Assembly (NCBI GenBank): GCA_965246915.1
Contig: CBDFGB010000025.1
Location: 248,001-312,000, forward strand
Direction: 5' to 3'
From: CAVRQM01 sp965246915
GTDB lineage: Bacteria; Pseudomonadota; Alphaproteobacteria; Acetobacterales; Acetobacteraceae
DNA: 64,000 nt
Positions within the stretch are counted from its first letter, which is position 1, and the number at the start of each line of letters is the position of its first letter. The translations under genes were made by a program, and so were the position numbers. Below the pieces are notes generated by a model. The model was not told the DNA's origin, searched no databases, and was given only the letters and a program-made list of their open reading frames with translations. This document shows, piece after piece, positions 1 through 10,255 of this stretch.

Positions 1-1
1 C

Positions 2-376
2 GATGGCCTGGACTACGTCATGCGCGACGGCTTGCCATACCCGGCGGCGACCGACGCGGTACCAGAAGGTCTGACGATCCTCGGTCTTGGATTGTCGAGC
101 CTTTTGGAAGAGGGTGACGATGTCGATCCCGAGCTGTCGTGGCTGGGACGTGACGACGCGCGCTACATCGCATCCGTCCTCCTGGGCGCAGAGGACGACG
201 CGGCACTCGAGCGCATTAAGCGCGGCTGCGGGATGATCGTGCATTTCGAGCGCGGGCGTGGCGAGGTGTTCCACGCTGGAAGCTGCGAGTGGGTCGCGGG
301 ATTGCAGAGGGGCGATCCGTTCGTCATGCGGGTCACCCAAAATGTTCTGGACCGCTTCCTTGAATCAGCAATATAG
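2..376 (+). CDS. N,N-dimethylformamidase large-subunit-like protein, C-terminal fragment
   Basis: This frame is open from the first bases of the window, so only the last 124 codons are present and the start lies upstream. The end of the protein carries the pattern HAGSCEWVAGL followed by NVLDRF, which I recognise from the C-terminal domain of N,N-dimethylformamidase beta-subunit-like proteins. Members of that family hydrolyse dimethylformamide, but many homologues have no tested substrate, so the reaction is uncertain here. The catalytic part is outside the window. The gene ends 238 bp before the next gene, and I see no clear terminator in that gap. Confidence 0.6.
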   Translation, partial: DGLDYVMRDGLPYPAATDAVPEGLTILGLGLSSLLEEGDDVDPELSWLGRDDARYIASVLLGAEDDAALERIKRGCGMIVHFERGRGEVFHAGSCEWVAGLQRGDPFVMRVTQNVLDRFLESAI

Positions 377-614
377 GACTTTATCGCTAGACGCATAGAA
401 TGTCTTTTAGCAATAACCGTCCTGCATGTGTGACGTTGTGCTGTCAACACTCGATTCTTCTTGTGCGAGGCCGTGGATATTGACTATAGCCTCGCGTAAG
501 CCATGCATTCCTTGGCCGTGCGGCGCTTGTCAGTCGCGCTAGGGTCCGAATGCCAACGGTCTTGGCGCGCTCACTGTTAGATATTGATGAATTGTCGTCA
601 TGCGAGGGTTTATC

Positions 615-1967
615 ATGCATCAGTACTTCCAGTTCCGTGCCGGTTGGCGCTCCGTATTTTTCCTTCTGATGGTCGTTTCGGAGATTTTGATCGCTCCGAG
701 CCTGGCGCTCGCGACTGACTGGTATGTGGATGGCCGAGGGGGTTCGAGAGCGAACCCCGGCACCGCGGCCGCGCCGTTCGTCGACGGGTGGCAGGCGTCG
801 AAGGTCGCCAGGCCAGGTGATACAATCAATGTCCTTCCCTCCACGGCCTATCCGCGCCTGGCGATCCTCGCCTCCGGCACCGCCGAAAAGCCGATCACAG
901 TGACCGGCACCGGGATAGGCGCCAACCGCACCCGCATCACTGGGGTCGGCACCGATTCCGCGCTCTGGATCAACGCGGACTACGTCGTCGTCAGCAATTT
1001 CGACGTGAGCGCGCCGGGCCAATTCCCCGGCATTTCGTTGGCCCCCGGCCGCCATCACATTACGATCCAAAGGAACGTGGTGCACGATTCAGGGGGCTCC
1101 GGAATCAACACCTTCGGCAACGACTACGTGCGGATTCTGCACAACACCGTCTACGGCAATGCAAAAATCACCAAGGACGGTCGTCAGGGCAGCGGTATCT
1201 CGCTGCTTGGCCACATCGACGTCGACGACTACACAGGGCTGAAGAACGTCGTGGACGGCAACTTAGTCTACGCCAACACCAACGAATTGTATTGTTTCGA
1301 CGACTACTGCTGGGCCAACCGTCTGACCTCCGACGGCAATGGCATCATCATCGACGACTTCCGCCGTAAGCGCTTCGACGGGGCTGGCTATCGCGGGCAG
1401 ACTCTAGTGTCCAACAACGTGGTGTTCGGCAATGGCGGACGCGGCATCTATATGTACCGGAGCGATCATGCGGTAATCGTCGGCAACACCTGCTTTTTCA
1501 ACAACCAGGATCCCTACAGCGGGGCTTGGCACCCCGGAGAGATCGGCCTGGCGGCCGTCGGCGACGTGGAGGTTCACAACAACATCCTGTACTCCGACGC
1601 CGGCAATGGGCCGAATCGCACCGGCACCGCACCGAACTATCGCGTTTCGTTCAGCGCCCAGTACATCTATGAGACGGATCAGCCCGTCCACATTGGACGC
1701 AATCTCATGTTCAACCCGAAGACCGACCGCACGAAGATGACCTTTTCGCGCGAGGCTCCGAATCTGCAAATCCTGGACAACAACATGTTCTACGGGCCCC
1801 GTCTCAAACTCCCCAGCCTCGACCCGGAGGTCGCGGATTTCCGGCCGATCAAGGGAAGCATCGCGCTCAACAACGGCGATCCGGCGCATCGTCTGATGTA
1901 TGATATCCTCTGGGCGCGCCGGGGCGGCAACACGAGCATAGGGGCATACGAATACGCCGCGCCCTGA
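615..1967 (+). CDS. Secreted right-handed parallel beta-helix repeat protein
   Basis: This is a 450-residue protein. The start at 615 is preferred over 600 because GCGAGGG sits 7-12 bases before it. An N-terminal hydrophobic stretch ending near ALATDWYVDG looks like a Sec signal peptide. The mature part has the DUF1565/pectate-lyase-like opening (a YVDG..G stretch, then a PGDTI motif), followed by many short repeats rich in N-N and G-I pairs such as ITIQRNVVHDSGGSGI and YIVGNT-like turns, typical of a right-handed beta-helix. Such proteins bind or cleave polysaccharides outside the cytoplasm. The sequence does not show whether this one is a lyase, a hydrolase or non-enzymatic. It stands alone on its strand. 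Confidence 0.75.
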   Translation: MHQYFQFRAGWRSVFFLLMVVSEILIAPSLALATDWYVDGRGGSRANPGTAAAPFVDGWQASKVARPGDTINVLPSTAYPRLAILASGTAEKPITVTGTGIGANRTRITGVGTDSALWINADYVVVSNFDVSAPGQFPGISLAPGRHHITIQRNVVHDSGGSGINTFGNDYVRILHNTVYGNAKITKDGRQGSGISLLGHIDVDDYTGLKNVVDGNLVYANTNELYCFDDYCWANRLTSDGNGIIIDDFRRKRFDGAGYRGQTLVSNNVVFGNGGRGIYMYRSDHAVIVGNTCFFNNQDPYSGAWHPGEIGLAAVGDVEVHNNILYSDAGNGPNRTGTAPNYRVSFSAQYIYETDQPVHIGRNLMFNPKTDRTKMTFSREAPNLQILDNNMFYGPRLKLPSLDPEVADFRPIKGSIALNNGDPAHRLMYDILWARRGGNTSIGAYEYAAP

Positions 1968-2022
1968 CCAGTCGCTCACTTGACTATAGATCGAAGCATC
2001 TCAGCGAGCAGGACTGCCTTCG

Positions 2023-2315
2023 ATGAAGCAGCTGTTTGCGGTCACGCGGGCTCGTGGGCCGGCGTGGGAGGCGACGATACCCATGGAAGAACAGGATGGC
2101 TGGCGGCCGCACGCGGACTTCATGAACTCTATCCAGGATGAGGGTATCGTTTTCCTCGGAGGACCTCTCGACGGGACCAGTGAAATCTTGCTGATCGTGC
2201 GTGCGGACAGCGCGGAGCAGATCTACACCCGTCTCAAACAAGACCCTTGGGGTCGGAGATGTTGTTCATCGTCAAAGTGGCGGTCTGGACATTGCGACTT
2301 GGTCGTCTCGACTGA
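2023..2315 (+). pseudogene. YciI-like protein, frameshifted
   Basis: The frame opens with MKQLFAVTRARGPAWEATIP and reads as a YciI/YCII-related protein (small dimeric alpha-beta-barrel family, role mostly unknown) to TRLKQDPWG at about 2251. In the original frame the sequence then becomes unrelated. One frame away the expected ending EMLFIVKVAVWTLRLGRLD is present and stops at 2315. A missing G in the run at 2249-2252 would restore a protein of about 97 residues. This may be a real one-base deletion or a homopolymer error. The start is good: GGACTGCC and other purine-rich bases precede it, and the ATG begins the conserved domain. An IS481-type remnant lies immediately downstream on the other strand. 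Confidence 0.7.
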
Positions 2316-2329
2316 ACGTCGGTTTACCA

Positions 2330-2930
2330 ACAGATTCAGTTTCGCAATTCCTGGCCCCGCGGTCGGGTGGCGTAGGTCCGTCCTGAACGATGACGGGTCG
2401 CGTTGCCAAGCGTCGCGGACGTTCGGGAAGGGGGTGCGCCATCGGAGCGCCCTGAGGTGCCTGGCGAAGTCGTAGGCCGAGACGAAGGCGAGGACTTGGG
2501 CCCGCAGCGTATCGAGGCTGGGGTGGTGGGACGCCTTCGAGATTGCGTCCTTTATAGTGCGGTTCGTCCTCTCCGCCTGAACGTTGGTCGACGGAAGATG
2601 AGGCTTCGTCAGTCGATATTCGATCCCGAGCTCTTTGCAGACGCGGTTGAAGATACGGCTGCCGAATATCGCGTCCACCGCAGGGGATTGGCTGAGGTTC
2701 CTCAGCAGGTCCGCGAACGCCATTCCTTTGTCGGTCAGCACGGTGTGCAGGGCATAGGGGAAGGCCGCAAGGACGTGACGCAGGAACGCCGCGCCTTCCA
2801 TTTTGCCGGCGCTTTTGTGGAACTCGACGACGGTGAACTTGGACACCGGTCGATAGCGAGGAGCACGACGAGCTTGCCATCGGCGAGATGCATTTCGCAG
2901 CCCCCTCTTGGGTTAGAGTTGCACCATCAC
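2330..2930 (-). mobile_element. IS481-type transposase remnant
   Basis: Read on the minus strand this is the C-terminal two thirds of an IS481-family DDE transposase. The first catalytic Asp is in LLAIDR near 2855, the second in VLTDKGMAF, and the Glu in VQAERTNRTIKDA. These are followed by FVSAYDFARHLRALRWRTPF, typical of the end of this family. About 120 N-terminal residues including the helix-turn-helix are missing. The frame breaks at 2846-2847, where one base of a C run (a G run on the coding strand) seems lost. The usual C-terminal stop is also gone, so the frame runs on into the YciI-like gene. I could not find clean terminal inverted repeats. The edge near 2945 touches the parE stop codon. 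Confidence 0.8.
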
Positions 2931-2947
2931 ACTGCGAGACCAAACTC

Positions 2948-4987
2948 CTAGGCGTCGACGCTTTCCGCTTCGACGGTCCGGGCGCGGTCTTGGATAAAAG
3001 CGAAGCGGAGTTCCGGCCGTCGGCCCATCAGGTTTTCAACGAGCGTGTTGGTCTCGGTGCGCCGGTCGGGCGCCACGACAACTTTCAGAAGCGTGCGGCG
3101 CGCAGGGTCCATCGTCGTTTCCTTCAAGGCAGAGGGCGGCATTTCGCCCAGCCCCTTGAAGCGGCTGATTTCCACTTTCGGGCCGGCTTTAAACTGCTTC
3201 AGCTTGCGCTCACGGTCCGCGTCATCCATCGCATAGACCGACTTCGCCGCCTGTGTGAGGCGGTAGAGCGGCGGCTGCGCCAGATAGAGATGGCCCTGAC
3301 GGATCAGCTCCGGCAACTCGCGATGAAAGAAAGTCATCAGCAGGCTCGCGATATGCGCACCGTCGACATCGGCGTCGGTCATGATGATGATCCGGCCGTA
3401 GCGCAGGCGCGCGCGGTCGAAGCGCTCGCCCACGCCGCAGCCCAGCGCCTCGACGAGGTCGCGCAATTCCTGATTTTGTCGCAGCTTTTCCACCGACGCA
3501 CTGGCTACGTTGAGGATCTTACCTCGCAACGGCAATACCGCCTGCGTCGCACGGTCGCGCGCCTGCTTGGCCGAGCCCCCGGCGCTGTCGCCCTCGACCA
3601 AAAACAGCTCCACGCGGCTCGCATCTTCCAATGTGCAATCGGCAAGCTTGCCGGGGAGCCGCAGCTTTCGGGTCGCCGACTTGCGCGGGGCGTCCTTCAG
3701 CTCGCGACGACGCAGCCGGTCCTCGGCGCGCTCGATCATCAGGGTCAGCAGCGCGTCGGCCTGAGCCGGGTCGCCGGCCAGAAAATGGTCGAACCGGTCG
3801 CGCAGAGCTTGCTCGACCAGTCGCGAGGCCTCCGGATTGGTCAGTTTTTCTTTGGTCTGGCCTTGAAACTGGGGTTCGCGCAGAAACACCGAGAGTTTTC
3901 CGGCAAGCGAAGCCCCGATATCCTCGGCCGTGATCTGGCTGGCCCGCTTGTTGGACCTCTGCTCTCCCCAGGCACGGATGCCACGCAGCAATGCAGCGCG
4001 AAATCCCACCTCATGCGTGCCGCCTTGGGGCGTTGCGACGGTGTTGCAATAAGAATGCAGGAATCCATCGTCCTGAGCGAGCCAAGCGGCCGCCCACTCG
4101 ACTCGGCCGGCCCGCGCGCCGTCCGATGCGGCGGCCAGATCGGTCTCGCCGACCCATGGTCCGACCACTCGGTCCAAGCCCGCGATGTCGACCTCCAGAC
4201 TGTCGCGAAGCCCCCCCGGGAAATGCAACAGCGCCTCTTCCGGGACGTCGCCGGCGAGCAGGGCGCGGTCGCAGCGCCAGCGGATTTGCACACCGCGAAA
4301 CAGATATGCCTTGGAACGGCACATTCGATAAAGCCGCGCGGATGAAAACGTGAGAGGCCCGAAAATCTCGGGGTCTGGGCTGAAGCGGATGAACGTGCCG
4401 CGACGGTTCTGCACTGGGCCCGCGTTGACGAGCTTGGTGATCGGCTTGCCACGCACGTATTCCTGACGCCACAGAACGCGGTCGCGAGCCACTTCGACGA
4501 GCAGCGTTTGCGACAGAGCGTTGACCACGGAGCTGCCGACGCCGTGCAGCCCGCCCGAGGTCTCATAGCTCTTGCCGCTGAATTTTCCGCCCGAATGCAA
4601 TGTGGTGAATACCACTTCGAGTGCCGAAAGCGGCTTCAGTTTCGGATGCGGCTCCACCGGAATGCCGCGCCCATTGTCGCGGACGCAAATGACATTGCCT
4701 CGCTCGACCGAAAAGTCGATGACGGTTGCATGGCCCGCCACGGCTTCGTCCATCGCATTGTCTAGAATTTCGGCCGCCAGGTGGTGCAGCGCGGCCTCAT
4801 CGGTGCCGCCGACATACATTCCCGGACGGCGGCGGACGGGTTCGAGCCCTTCGAGGACTTCGATATGCTCGGCCGAGTAGGAATCCGTATCGGCCGTCGG
4901 TGACACCGCAAGGCGGGGAATCTTGGCGGGGTGACCCGCCCGTTCGGGACGGCGTGCCAGCTTGGTCCCGAACAGATCTTCGTTCAT
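2948..4987 (-). CDS. parE: DNA topoisomerase IV subunit B
   Basis: This 679-residue protein is the ATPase subunit of the type IIA topoisomerase that decatenates daughter chromosomes together with ParC. The GHKL ATPase domain shows EILDNAMDEA, RDNGRGIP and GGLHGVGSSVVNALS. The transducer domain follows, and the TOPRIM region carries FLVEGDSAGGSA and the metal-binding DADVDGAHI. The C-terminal end has the ParE/GyrB tail with RFKGLGEMP. The length fits alphaproteobacterial ParE rather than GyrB, which is usually about 800 residues. The insertion remnant begins right after the stop codon, but the tail FAFIQDRARTVE looks intact. parC is not in the window. Confidence 0.95.
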   Translation of the reverse strand: MNEDLFGTKLARRPERAGHPAKIPRLAVSPTADTDSYSAEHIEVLEGLEPVRRRPGMYVGGTDEAALHHLAAEILDNAMDEAVAGHATVIDFSVERGNVICVRDNGRGIPVEPHPKLKPLSALEVVFTTLHSGGKFSGKSYETSGGLHGVGSSVVNALSQTLLVEVARDRVLWRQEYVRGKPITKLVNAGPVQNRRGTFIRFSPDPEIFGPLTFSSARLYRMCRSKAYLFRGVQIRWRCDRALLAGDVPEEALLHFPGGLRDSLEVDIAGLDRVVGPWVGETDLAAASDGARAGRVEWAAAWLAQDDGFLHSYCNTVATPQGGTHEVGFRAALLRGIRAWGEQRSNKRASQITAEDIGASLAGKLSVFLREPQFQGQTKEKLTNPEASRLVEQALRDRFDHFLAGDPAQADALLTLMIERAEDRLRRRELKDAPRKSATRKLRLPGKLADCTLEDASRVELFLVEGDSAGGSAKQARDRATQAVLPLRGKILNVASASVEKLRQNQELRDLVEALGCGVGERFDRARLRYGRIIIMTDADVDGAHIASLLMTFFHRELPELIRQGHLYLAQPPLYRLTQAAKSVYAMDDADRERKLKQFKAGPKVEISRFKGLGEMPPSALKETTMDPARRTLLKVVVAPDRRTETNTLVENLMGRRPELRFAFIQDRARTVEAESVDA

Positions 4988-5053
4988 GGTGTGTTCCGGA
5001 TCATCGGCCGCACTCTAACGAGCGCGGCCGTGCCGGGGCAAGCGAGAGCGACG

Positions 5054-5542
5054 CTATTCCTGCAAATGCGCCTCGATGAACCATAGCCACTTGTCCAGCC
5101 CGCGCGACACCTCAGTGAATACGTCCGCGGTATCCGCATCGCCTGCCTCGTCGGCCTCGTCGATGTTCTTGCGCACCGTGTTGGCAACCTTGCCGAAGCG
5201 GTCGGCGAGTGCCTTTAGGTGATCCTCGACCTTGTAGATGTCGACCGGGTAGGCGTCGACCGTGGAGGCCTTCACGACGATCTGGCTGGTGCCCAGGGCC
5301 GTACCGCCCAGCGTGGTGACTCGTTCCGCCATGACGTCGACATACTCATCGACGTCGTCACGTAGCTCGTCGAGCATCTTGTGCACGCCGATAAAGGTCC
5401 GACCCTTGACGTTCCAATGGGCCTGCTTGGCGACCAGCGCGAGATCGATCGTGTCAGCCAGCCGTGCGTTCAAAAGCTCGATTGCGACCTTTTTGGCGTT
5501 GCTCTCTAACTTGTTCTGGGTCTCGTGCATCCGTGTGCTCAT
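5054..5542 (-). CDS. dps: Dps-type DNA-protecting ferritin
   Basis: This 162-residue protein belongs to the Dps family, which forms dodecameric shells that store iron, detoxify peroxide and bind DNA in stationary phase. The ferroxidase residues are visible in AKQAHWNVKG, then FIGVHKMLDELRDDVDEY, then AERVTTLGG. The start at 5542 is chosen over a longer frame (to 5611) because AGGAG lies 9 bases upstream and the domain begins there. The lysine-bearing N-terminus (NKLESNAKK) could serve DNA binding, though that is inference. It sits between parE and a siroheme-synthase-like gene on the same strand, with only a 28-base gap to the latter. Confidence 0.92.
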   Translation of the reverse strand: MSTRMHETQNKLESNAKKVAIELLNARLADTIDLALVAKQAHWNVKGRTFIGVHKMLDELRDDVDEYVDVMAERVTTLGGTALGTSQIVVKASTVDAYPVDIYKVEDHLKALADRFGKVANTVRKNIDEADEAGDADTADVFTEVSRGLDKWLWFIEAHLQE

Positions 5543-5570
5543 GCGTGTTGGCTCCTGTGCTGTGGGATCG

Positions 5571-6503
5571 TCAACGCGGCTGATATGGTGGCGTTGCGCC
5601 GCCGACATCAACCGCGCGGTCCGCGGGGCCAGGCACCGTGATGACGGTCACGCCGCGCTTGCGCAGCCAGATCGCTTCGCCGTCGAGCGCTTGGCCGTCG
5701 CCGAGGACGAGGCGTGCGACCCGGCCGCCTCCAAGCGCCAGCTCGACGGACCGCTCGCGACCGTCCGCGTCGGCGATGGCCCGGGTGGCGTCCCGTCGCG
5801 CCATCGCCAGCAGGCCCGCAGGGACGTCCGCGTCATGCAGGATCAGGTCGGCCTCGCCCATGACGCGATGGGCCCGCAGCGTCAGAAGGTCGGGATCGCC
5901 TGGCCCGACGCCGACCAAATGAGCGATGCCGGCACGCTGTCCCCAAAGTGCCGACACGAAGGCTGCCTCCGCGTCCGCGTCACGGCCCGCTTGCAACAGG
6001 TCGGCGGCGGGGCCCTCGAGGGCTGCTTCCAGCAAAGGACGCCGCGCGGCGGGGTCGGCAATGCGGCGGCGCAAATCCGCCGAGACGCTGTCCGCCAGCA
6101 GCGCCAACCGACCGAGGGAGGGCGACAGCATCGCCTCGATCCGCTGCCGCAGCAGCCGCGCCAAAACTGGCGCCGTTCCGGCGGTCGAGATGGCCACGGT
6201 GATCGGGTCGCGGTCTATGAGCGCCGGCGAGATACAGGTTCCCAGCTCCGGTCGGTCGACCACGTTGACCGGAATACCCGCTGCCCTGCCCGCGTCGGCG
6301 AGGGCACGGAGCTCAGCCTCCGGCGCGTCCGCGCCGATTGCGAAGGCGCAGCCTCGCAGGTCAGCAGGGTCAAACACCGACCGCACGGTAACGACGGCGC
6401 CGGCGGCGCGCAGCGGCTCAGCCTTCCGTTCCGCGACCTCGCCCTTCCCAATGACGAGTGCGGCGCGTCCTTGCAAGTTTAGGAAGATTGGATAAAGGCG
6501 CAC
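5571..6503 (-). CDS. Siroheme synthase-like protein with shortened methyltransferase domain
   Basis: The first 210 residues or so match the precorrin-2 dehydrogenase/sirohydrochlorin ferrochelatase half of CysG: the NAD-binding start LYPIFLNLQGRAALVIGKG (GxGxxA-type), NVVDRPELG and FISTAG-like sequence TVAISTAGTAPVLARLLRQ. The second part begins as an S-adenosylmethionine uroporphyrinogen-III methyltransferase (HLVGVGPGDPDLLTLRA) but is only about 100 residues instead of about 250. It lacks most of the fold and ends TVITVPGPADRAVD. Siroheme is the cofactor of sulfite and nitrite reductases. The methyltransferase activity is probably absent. The start is uncertain: GTG at 6503 begins the conserved domain, and TTG at 6521 is also in frame. 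Confidence 0.8.
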   Translation of the reverse strand: MRLYPIFLNLQGRAALVIGKGEVAERKAEPLRAAGAVVTVRSVFDPADLRGCAFAIGADAPEAELRALADAGRAAGIPVNVVDRPELGTCISPALIDRDPITVAISTAGTAPVLARLLRQRIEAMLSPSLGRLALLADSVSADLRRRIADPAARRPLLEAALEGPAADLLQAGRDADAEAAFVSALWGQRAGIAHLVGVGPGDPDLLTLRAHRVMGEADLILHDADVPAGLLAMARRDATRAIADADGRERSVELALGGGRVARLVLGDGQALDGEAIWLRKRGVTVITVPGPADRAVDVGGATPPYQPR

Positions 6504-6528
6504 GGTGTCTTTCAAAGACAAGGAGGCC

Positions 6529-6625
6529 AGAGCTTTGCCCTACGCCCGGCCCGGGCCAGCGGCCCCGACCACCGGAAGGACTTCAAAGGTTGCCTTTGAG
6601 GGGGTCAAGGGGCAAAGCCCGTTGC
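6529..6625. repeat. Imperfect inverted repeat in the cysG-like/epimerase intergenic gap
   Basis: The 145-bp gap between two divergent genes contains GCTTTGCCC near 6533 and the opposite-oriented GGGCAAAGC near 6611, with a second short GGGGTCAAGGGGCAAAG tract. This resembles the small GC-rich palindromes common in Acetobacteraceae genomes. It could shape transcripts or be a dispersed element. I see no clear sigma-70 promoter here. Confidence 0.35.
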
Positions 6626-6648
6626 CTTCGGCGCGGAGGTCCGACGCG

Positions 6649-7680
6649 ATGATCCTGCTGACCGGCGCCGCGGGCTTTATCGGCTATCACGTCGCCGACG
6701 CCCTTCTCGCGCGCGGGGAAACCGTACTCGGGGTGGACGATCTCAACGCCTACTACGATGTCGCGCTGAAGCAAGCGCGGTGCGACCGGCTCGCGCGTCA
6801 CGCGCGGTTTCGGTTCGCGCAGGTGAGTGTCGCGGATCGCGCAGCCATGCAAGCGCTCGTCGATGCCACGCCGGGCCTCGACCGGATCGTCCATTTGGCG
6901 GCGCAGGCGGGCGTGCGGCATTCGCTCGCCGCGCCGTTTGACTATGTCTCCGCCAACATCCAGGGCCAGCTGGTGATTCTCGAGATCGCGCGTGGTCTGC
7001 GCGGGTTGCGGCACCTCGTTTATGCAAGCTCGTCCTCGGTCTATGGGGCAAGCACCCGGCTGCCGTTTCGCGAGGACGACCCCTGCGACACACCGCTGTC
7101 GCTGTATGCCGCGACCAAGCGGGCGGATGAGCTGATGGGACACGCCTACGCGCACCTGTTCGCGATCCCGATGACCGGGCTTCGCTTCTTTACCGTCTAT
7201 GGAGCGTGGGGCCGGCCGGACATGGCGTATTTCGCCTTCGCCGAAGCGATCATGAACGGCAAGCCGATCACCGTCTATGACGAGGGACGGGTCAGTCGCG
7301 ATTTCACCTACGTCGATGATATCGTCGCCGGCGTGATCGGCTGCCTCGATGCTCCCCCAAGCGCGGAGGAAGGGCCACGTTTGCTGAACATCGGCAACAC
7401 GCGCGGCGAGGCAGTGGGTACCCTGATCGCCGCGTTGGAAGCCTCTCTCGGGCGCCCTGCAGTGATCGTATCGGCGGTCCGCCCGCGCGCCGATGTCGTC
7501 GCCACCCTGGCGGACGTGAGTGCGATCAACAGGTTGACCGGCTATGTGCCGCGTACGACGTTGACCGAAGGCATTCCGCGTTTCGCCGAATGGTTCCTGT
7601 GGTGGCGCGCCGCGAGATTGAGGTTGACCCAAACCGTCACATCGCCTATCTCCCCTTTCACCGAAGCGACAGGGTCTTGA
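6649..7680 (+). CDS. NAD-dependent nucleotide-sugar epimerase (UDP-glucuronate 4-epimerase type)
   Basis: This 343-residue extended short-chain dehydrogenase has the N-terminal NAD-binding TGAAGFIGYHVADALL, the DDLNAYYD stretch characteristic of UDP-glucuronate/UDP-galacturonate 4-epimerases, and the catalytic SSSSVYG with YAATKRADELM (Ser, Tyr, Lys). FTVYGAWGRPDMA and RDFTYVDDIV complete the family pattern. It probably interconverts UDP-glucuronate and UDP-galacturonate for a surface polysaccharide. The start at 6649 has GGAGG 10 bases upstream. A longer frame from 6505 covers palindromic intergenic DNA and is rejected. The stop codon overlaps the putative rRNA promoter. A glycan gene cluster lies beyond the rRNA operon. 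Confidence 0.88.
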   Translation: MILLTGAAGFIGYHVADALLARGETVLGVDDLNAYYDVALKQARCDRLARHARFRFAQVSVADRAAMQALVDATPGLDRIVHLAAQAGVRHSLAAPFDYVSANIQGQLVILEIARGLRGLRHLVYASSSSVYGASTRLPFREDDPCDTPLSLYAATKRADELMGHAYAHLFAIPMTGLRFFTVYGAWGRPDMAYFAFAEAIMNGKPITVYDEGRVSRDFTYVDDIVAGVIGCLDAPPSAEEGPRLLNIGNTRGEAVGTLIAALEASLGRPAVIVSAVRPRADVVATLADVSAINRLTGYVPRTTLTEGIPRFAEWFLWWRAARLRLTQTVTSPISPFTEATGS

Positions 7681-7706
7681 CCCAGTTCGACCGGTTCACG
7701 TAGTGT
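7677..7706 (+). promoter_or_regulatory. Putative rRNA operon promoter
   Basis: CTTGACC (TTGACC at 7677-7682) fits the alphaproteobacterial -35 element and is followed after 18 bp by TAGTGT (7701-7706) as a possible -10. The -35 overlaps the stop codon of the epimerase gene. A weaker second candidate is TTGACC at 7624 with TATCTC 17 bp downstream. Both calls rest on consensus matching only. Confidence 0.45.
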
Positions 7707-8030
7707 CTCTGCCCTTGCCGGCAGTCCACAACGAGAGATTCGCGCTGGACCCCATGGTGCATGGGGGCACTGGCGCGTTGTTCTTTGACAATTGTATCGG
7801 GATTTGGAAGGGATATGTTGGCGGCGCCTTTGTCTTGCGCTTTTTTGGTTTGGCGTGGGGATGCGTGGTGATTGGTGGGGTATGGGGGATGTTTTGTGTC
7901 TCTTTGCTTTGCTGGTTTCTTAGGGGCGTTGGTTGATGTGTCTTTTGATACGACGACTTATGGTTTTGAGAGCTGGTGAGACAGGGGGATTGTTCGTTGA
8001 TCTTGCTTCTGTGAGGAGTGGGAGAGATGA
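7707..8030 (+). promoter_or_regulatory. 16S rRNA leader with boxA-like element
   Basis: There is no gene in this 324-bp leader. TTGTTCTTTGACA at 7778-7790 resembles the boxA antitermination signal found in rRNA leaders, and a related TTGTTCTTTGCA recurs in the spacer ahead of the 23S gene near 10424. The leader contains the inverted pair CCATGGTGCATGG at about 7752 and T/G-rich tracts from 7850 to 7940. A 77-codon frame here is not supported as a gene. Confidence 0.55.
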
Positions 8031-9520
<1,490 letters not shown>

Positions 9521-9681
9521 AAGGATTTGTCCTGAGTGCCGCGGCTCCGGCCGTGGCTTGGGAGAAATTCGCCCGGCGCTCCGGATGGAGCGCCTGCCTC
9601 ACACCGTGCCGATGGCCGCCTCCTCGGGCGCCGCCAGCATATCCCTTCCGCGATCAGATCTCTCAGCAGGTTCCGGTTTTT

Positions 9682-10015
9682 GGGCCAGTCGCTCAGTTGG
9701 TTAGGTTAGGCGCCGAAGGCGACCGACCGCTTGATAAGCGTGGGGCCGGAGGTTCAGTCAGTGGTCAGGCTCCAGGGGTCAGACTGGTTTTTGGGCCAGT
9801 CGCTCAGTTGGTTAGGTTGGGCGCCGAAGGCGACCGACCGCTTGATAGGCGTGGGGTCGGAGGTTCAGTCAGTGGTCAGGCTCCAGGGGTCAGACTGGTT
9901 TTTGGGCCAGTAGCTCAGTTGGTTAGGTTGGGCGCCGAAGGCGACCGACCGCTTGATAAGCGTGGGGCCGGAGGTTCAGTCAGTGGTCAGGCTCCAGGGG
10001 TCAGACTGGTTTTTT
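9682..10015 (+). repeat. Three tandem 111-bp units derived from tRNA-Ile
   Basis: Units start at 9682, 9793 and 9904, and the intact tRNA-Ile starts at 10016, giving periods of 111, 111 and 112 bp. Each unit begins like the tRNA (GGGCCAG, GCTCAGTTGGTTAG) and keeps the isoleucine anticodon arm CGCTTGATAAGCG (one change in unit 2). Between them, a GGCGCCGAAGGCGACCGACC insertion that can fold as a small hairpin replaces the D-arm 3' strand. After GGAGGTTCA the T-arm and acceptor 3' strand are replaced by AGTGGTCAGGCTCCAGGGGT. None can make a normal acceptor stem. I read them as amplified pseudo-tRNA units, and expression is unknown. Confidence 0.85.
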
Positions 10016-10089
<74 letters not shown>

Positions 10090-10093
10090 TGAT

Positions 10094-10174
10094 TCAGTGG
10101 TCAATCGTCGATTGCCAGTGATCAGGCGCAAGGCGCTCGATTTTCCCTCCTGACCACGGGTCACCGACCACTGA
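10094..10174. repeat. CAGTGGTC inverted repeat between tRNA-Ile and tRNA-Ala
   Basis: TCAGTGGTC at 10094-10102 is perfectly complementary to GACCACTGA at 10166-10174. Between them are further half-matches such as CAGTGATCAGG and CTGACCACGGGTC. The same word family bounds the 23S intervening sequence and occurs in the 23S-5S spacer. Confidence 0.7.
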
Positions 10175-10179
10175 CGACT

Positions 10180-10255
10180 GGGGGTGTAGCTCAGCTGGGA
10201 GAGCACCTGCTTTGCAAGCAGGGGGTCATCGGTTCGAACCCGTTCACCTCCACCA
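10180..10255 (+). tRNA. tRNA-Ala (anticodon TGC)
   Basis: This is a 76-nt gene including an encoded CCA. Acceptor GGGGGTG pairs with CACCTCC (one G-U pair), and the anticodon loop is TTTGCAA. It sits in the 16S-23S spacer after tRNA-Ile. Confidence 0.97.

Noticed and set aside
2888..4345. Long open frame opposite parE
   Set aside because: Antisense shadow of a clearly recognised gene, a common result of high G+C third-position bias.
9682..10015. Possible CRISPR array
   Set aside because: Only three units, the whole 111 bp is repeated with no unique spacers, and the sequence derives from tRNA-Ile.
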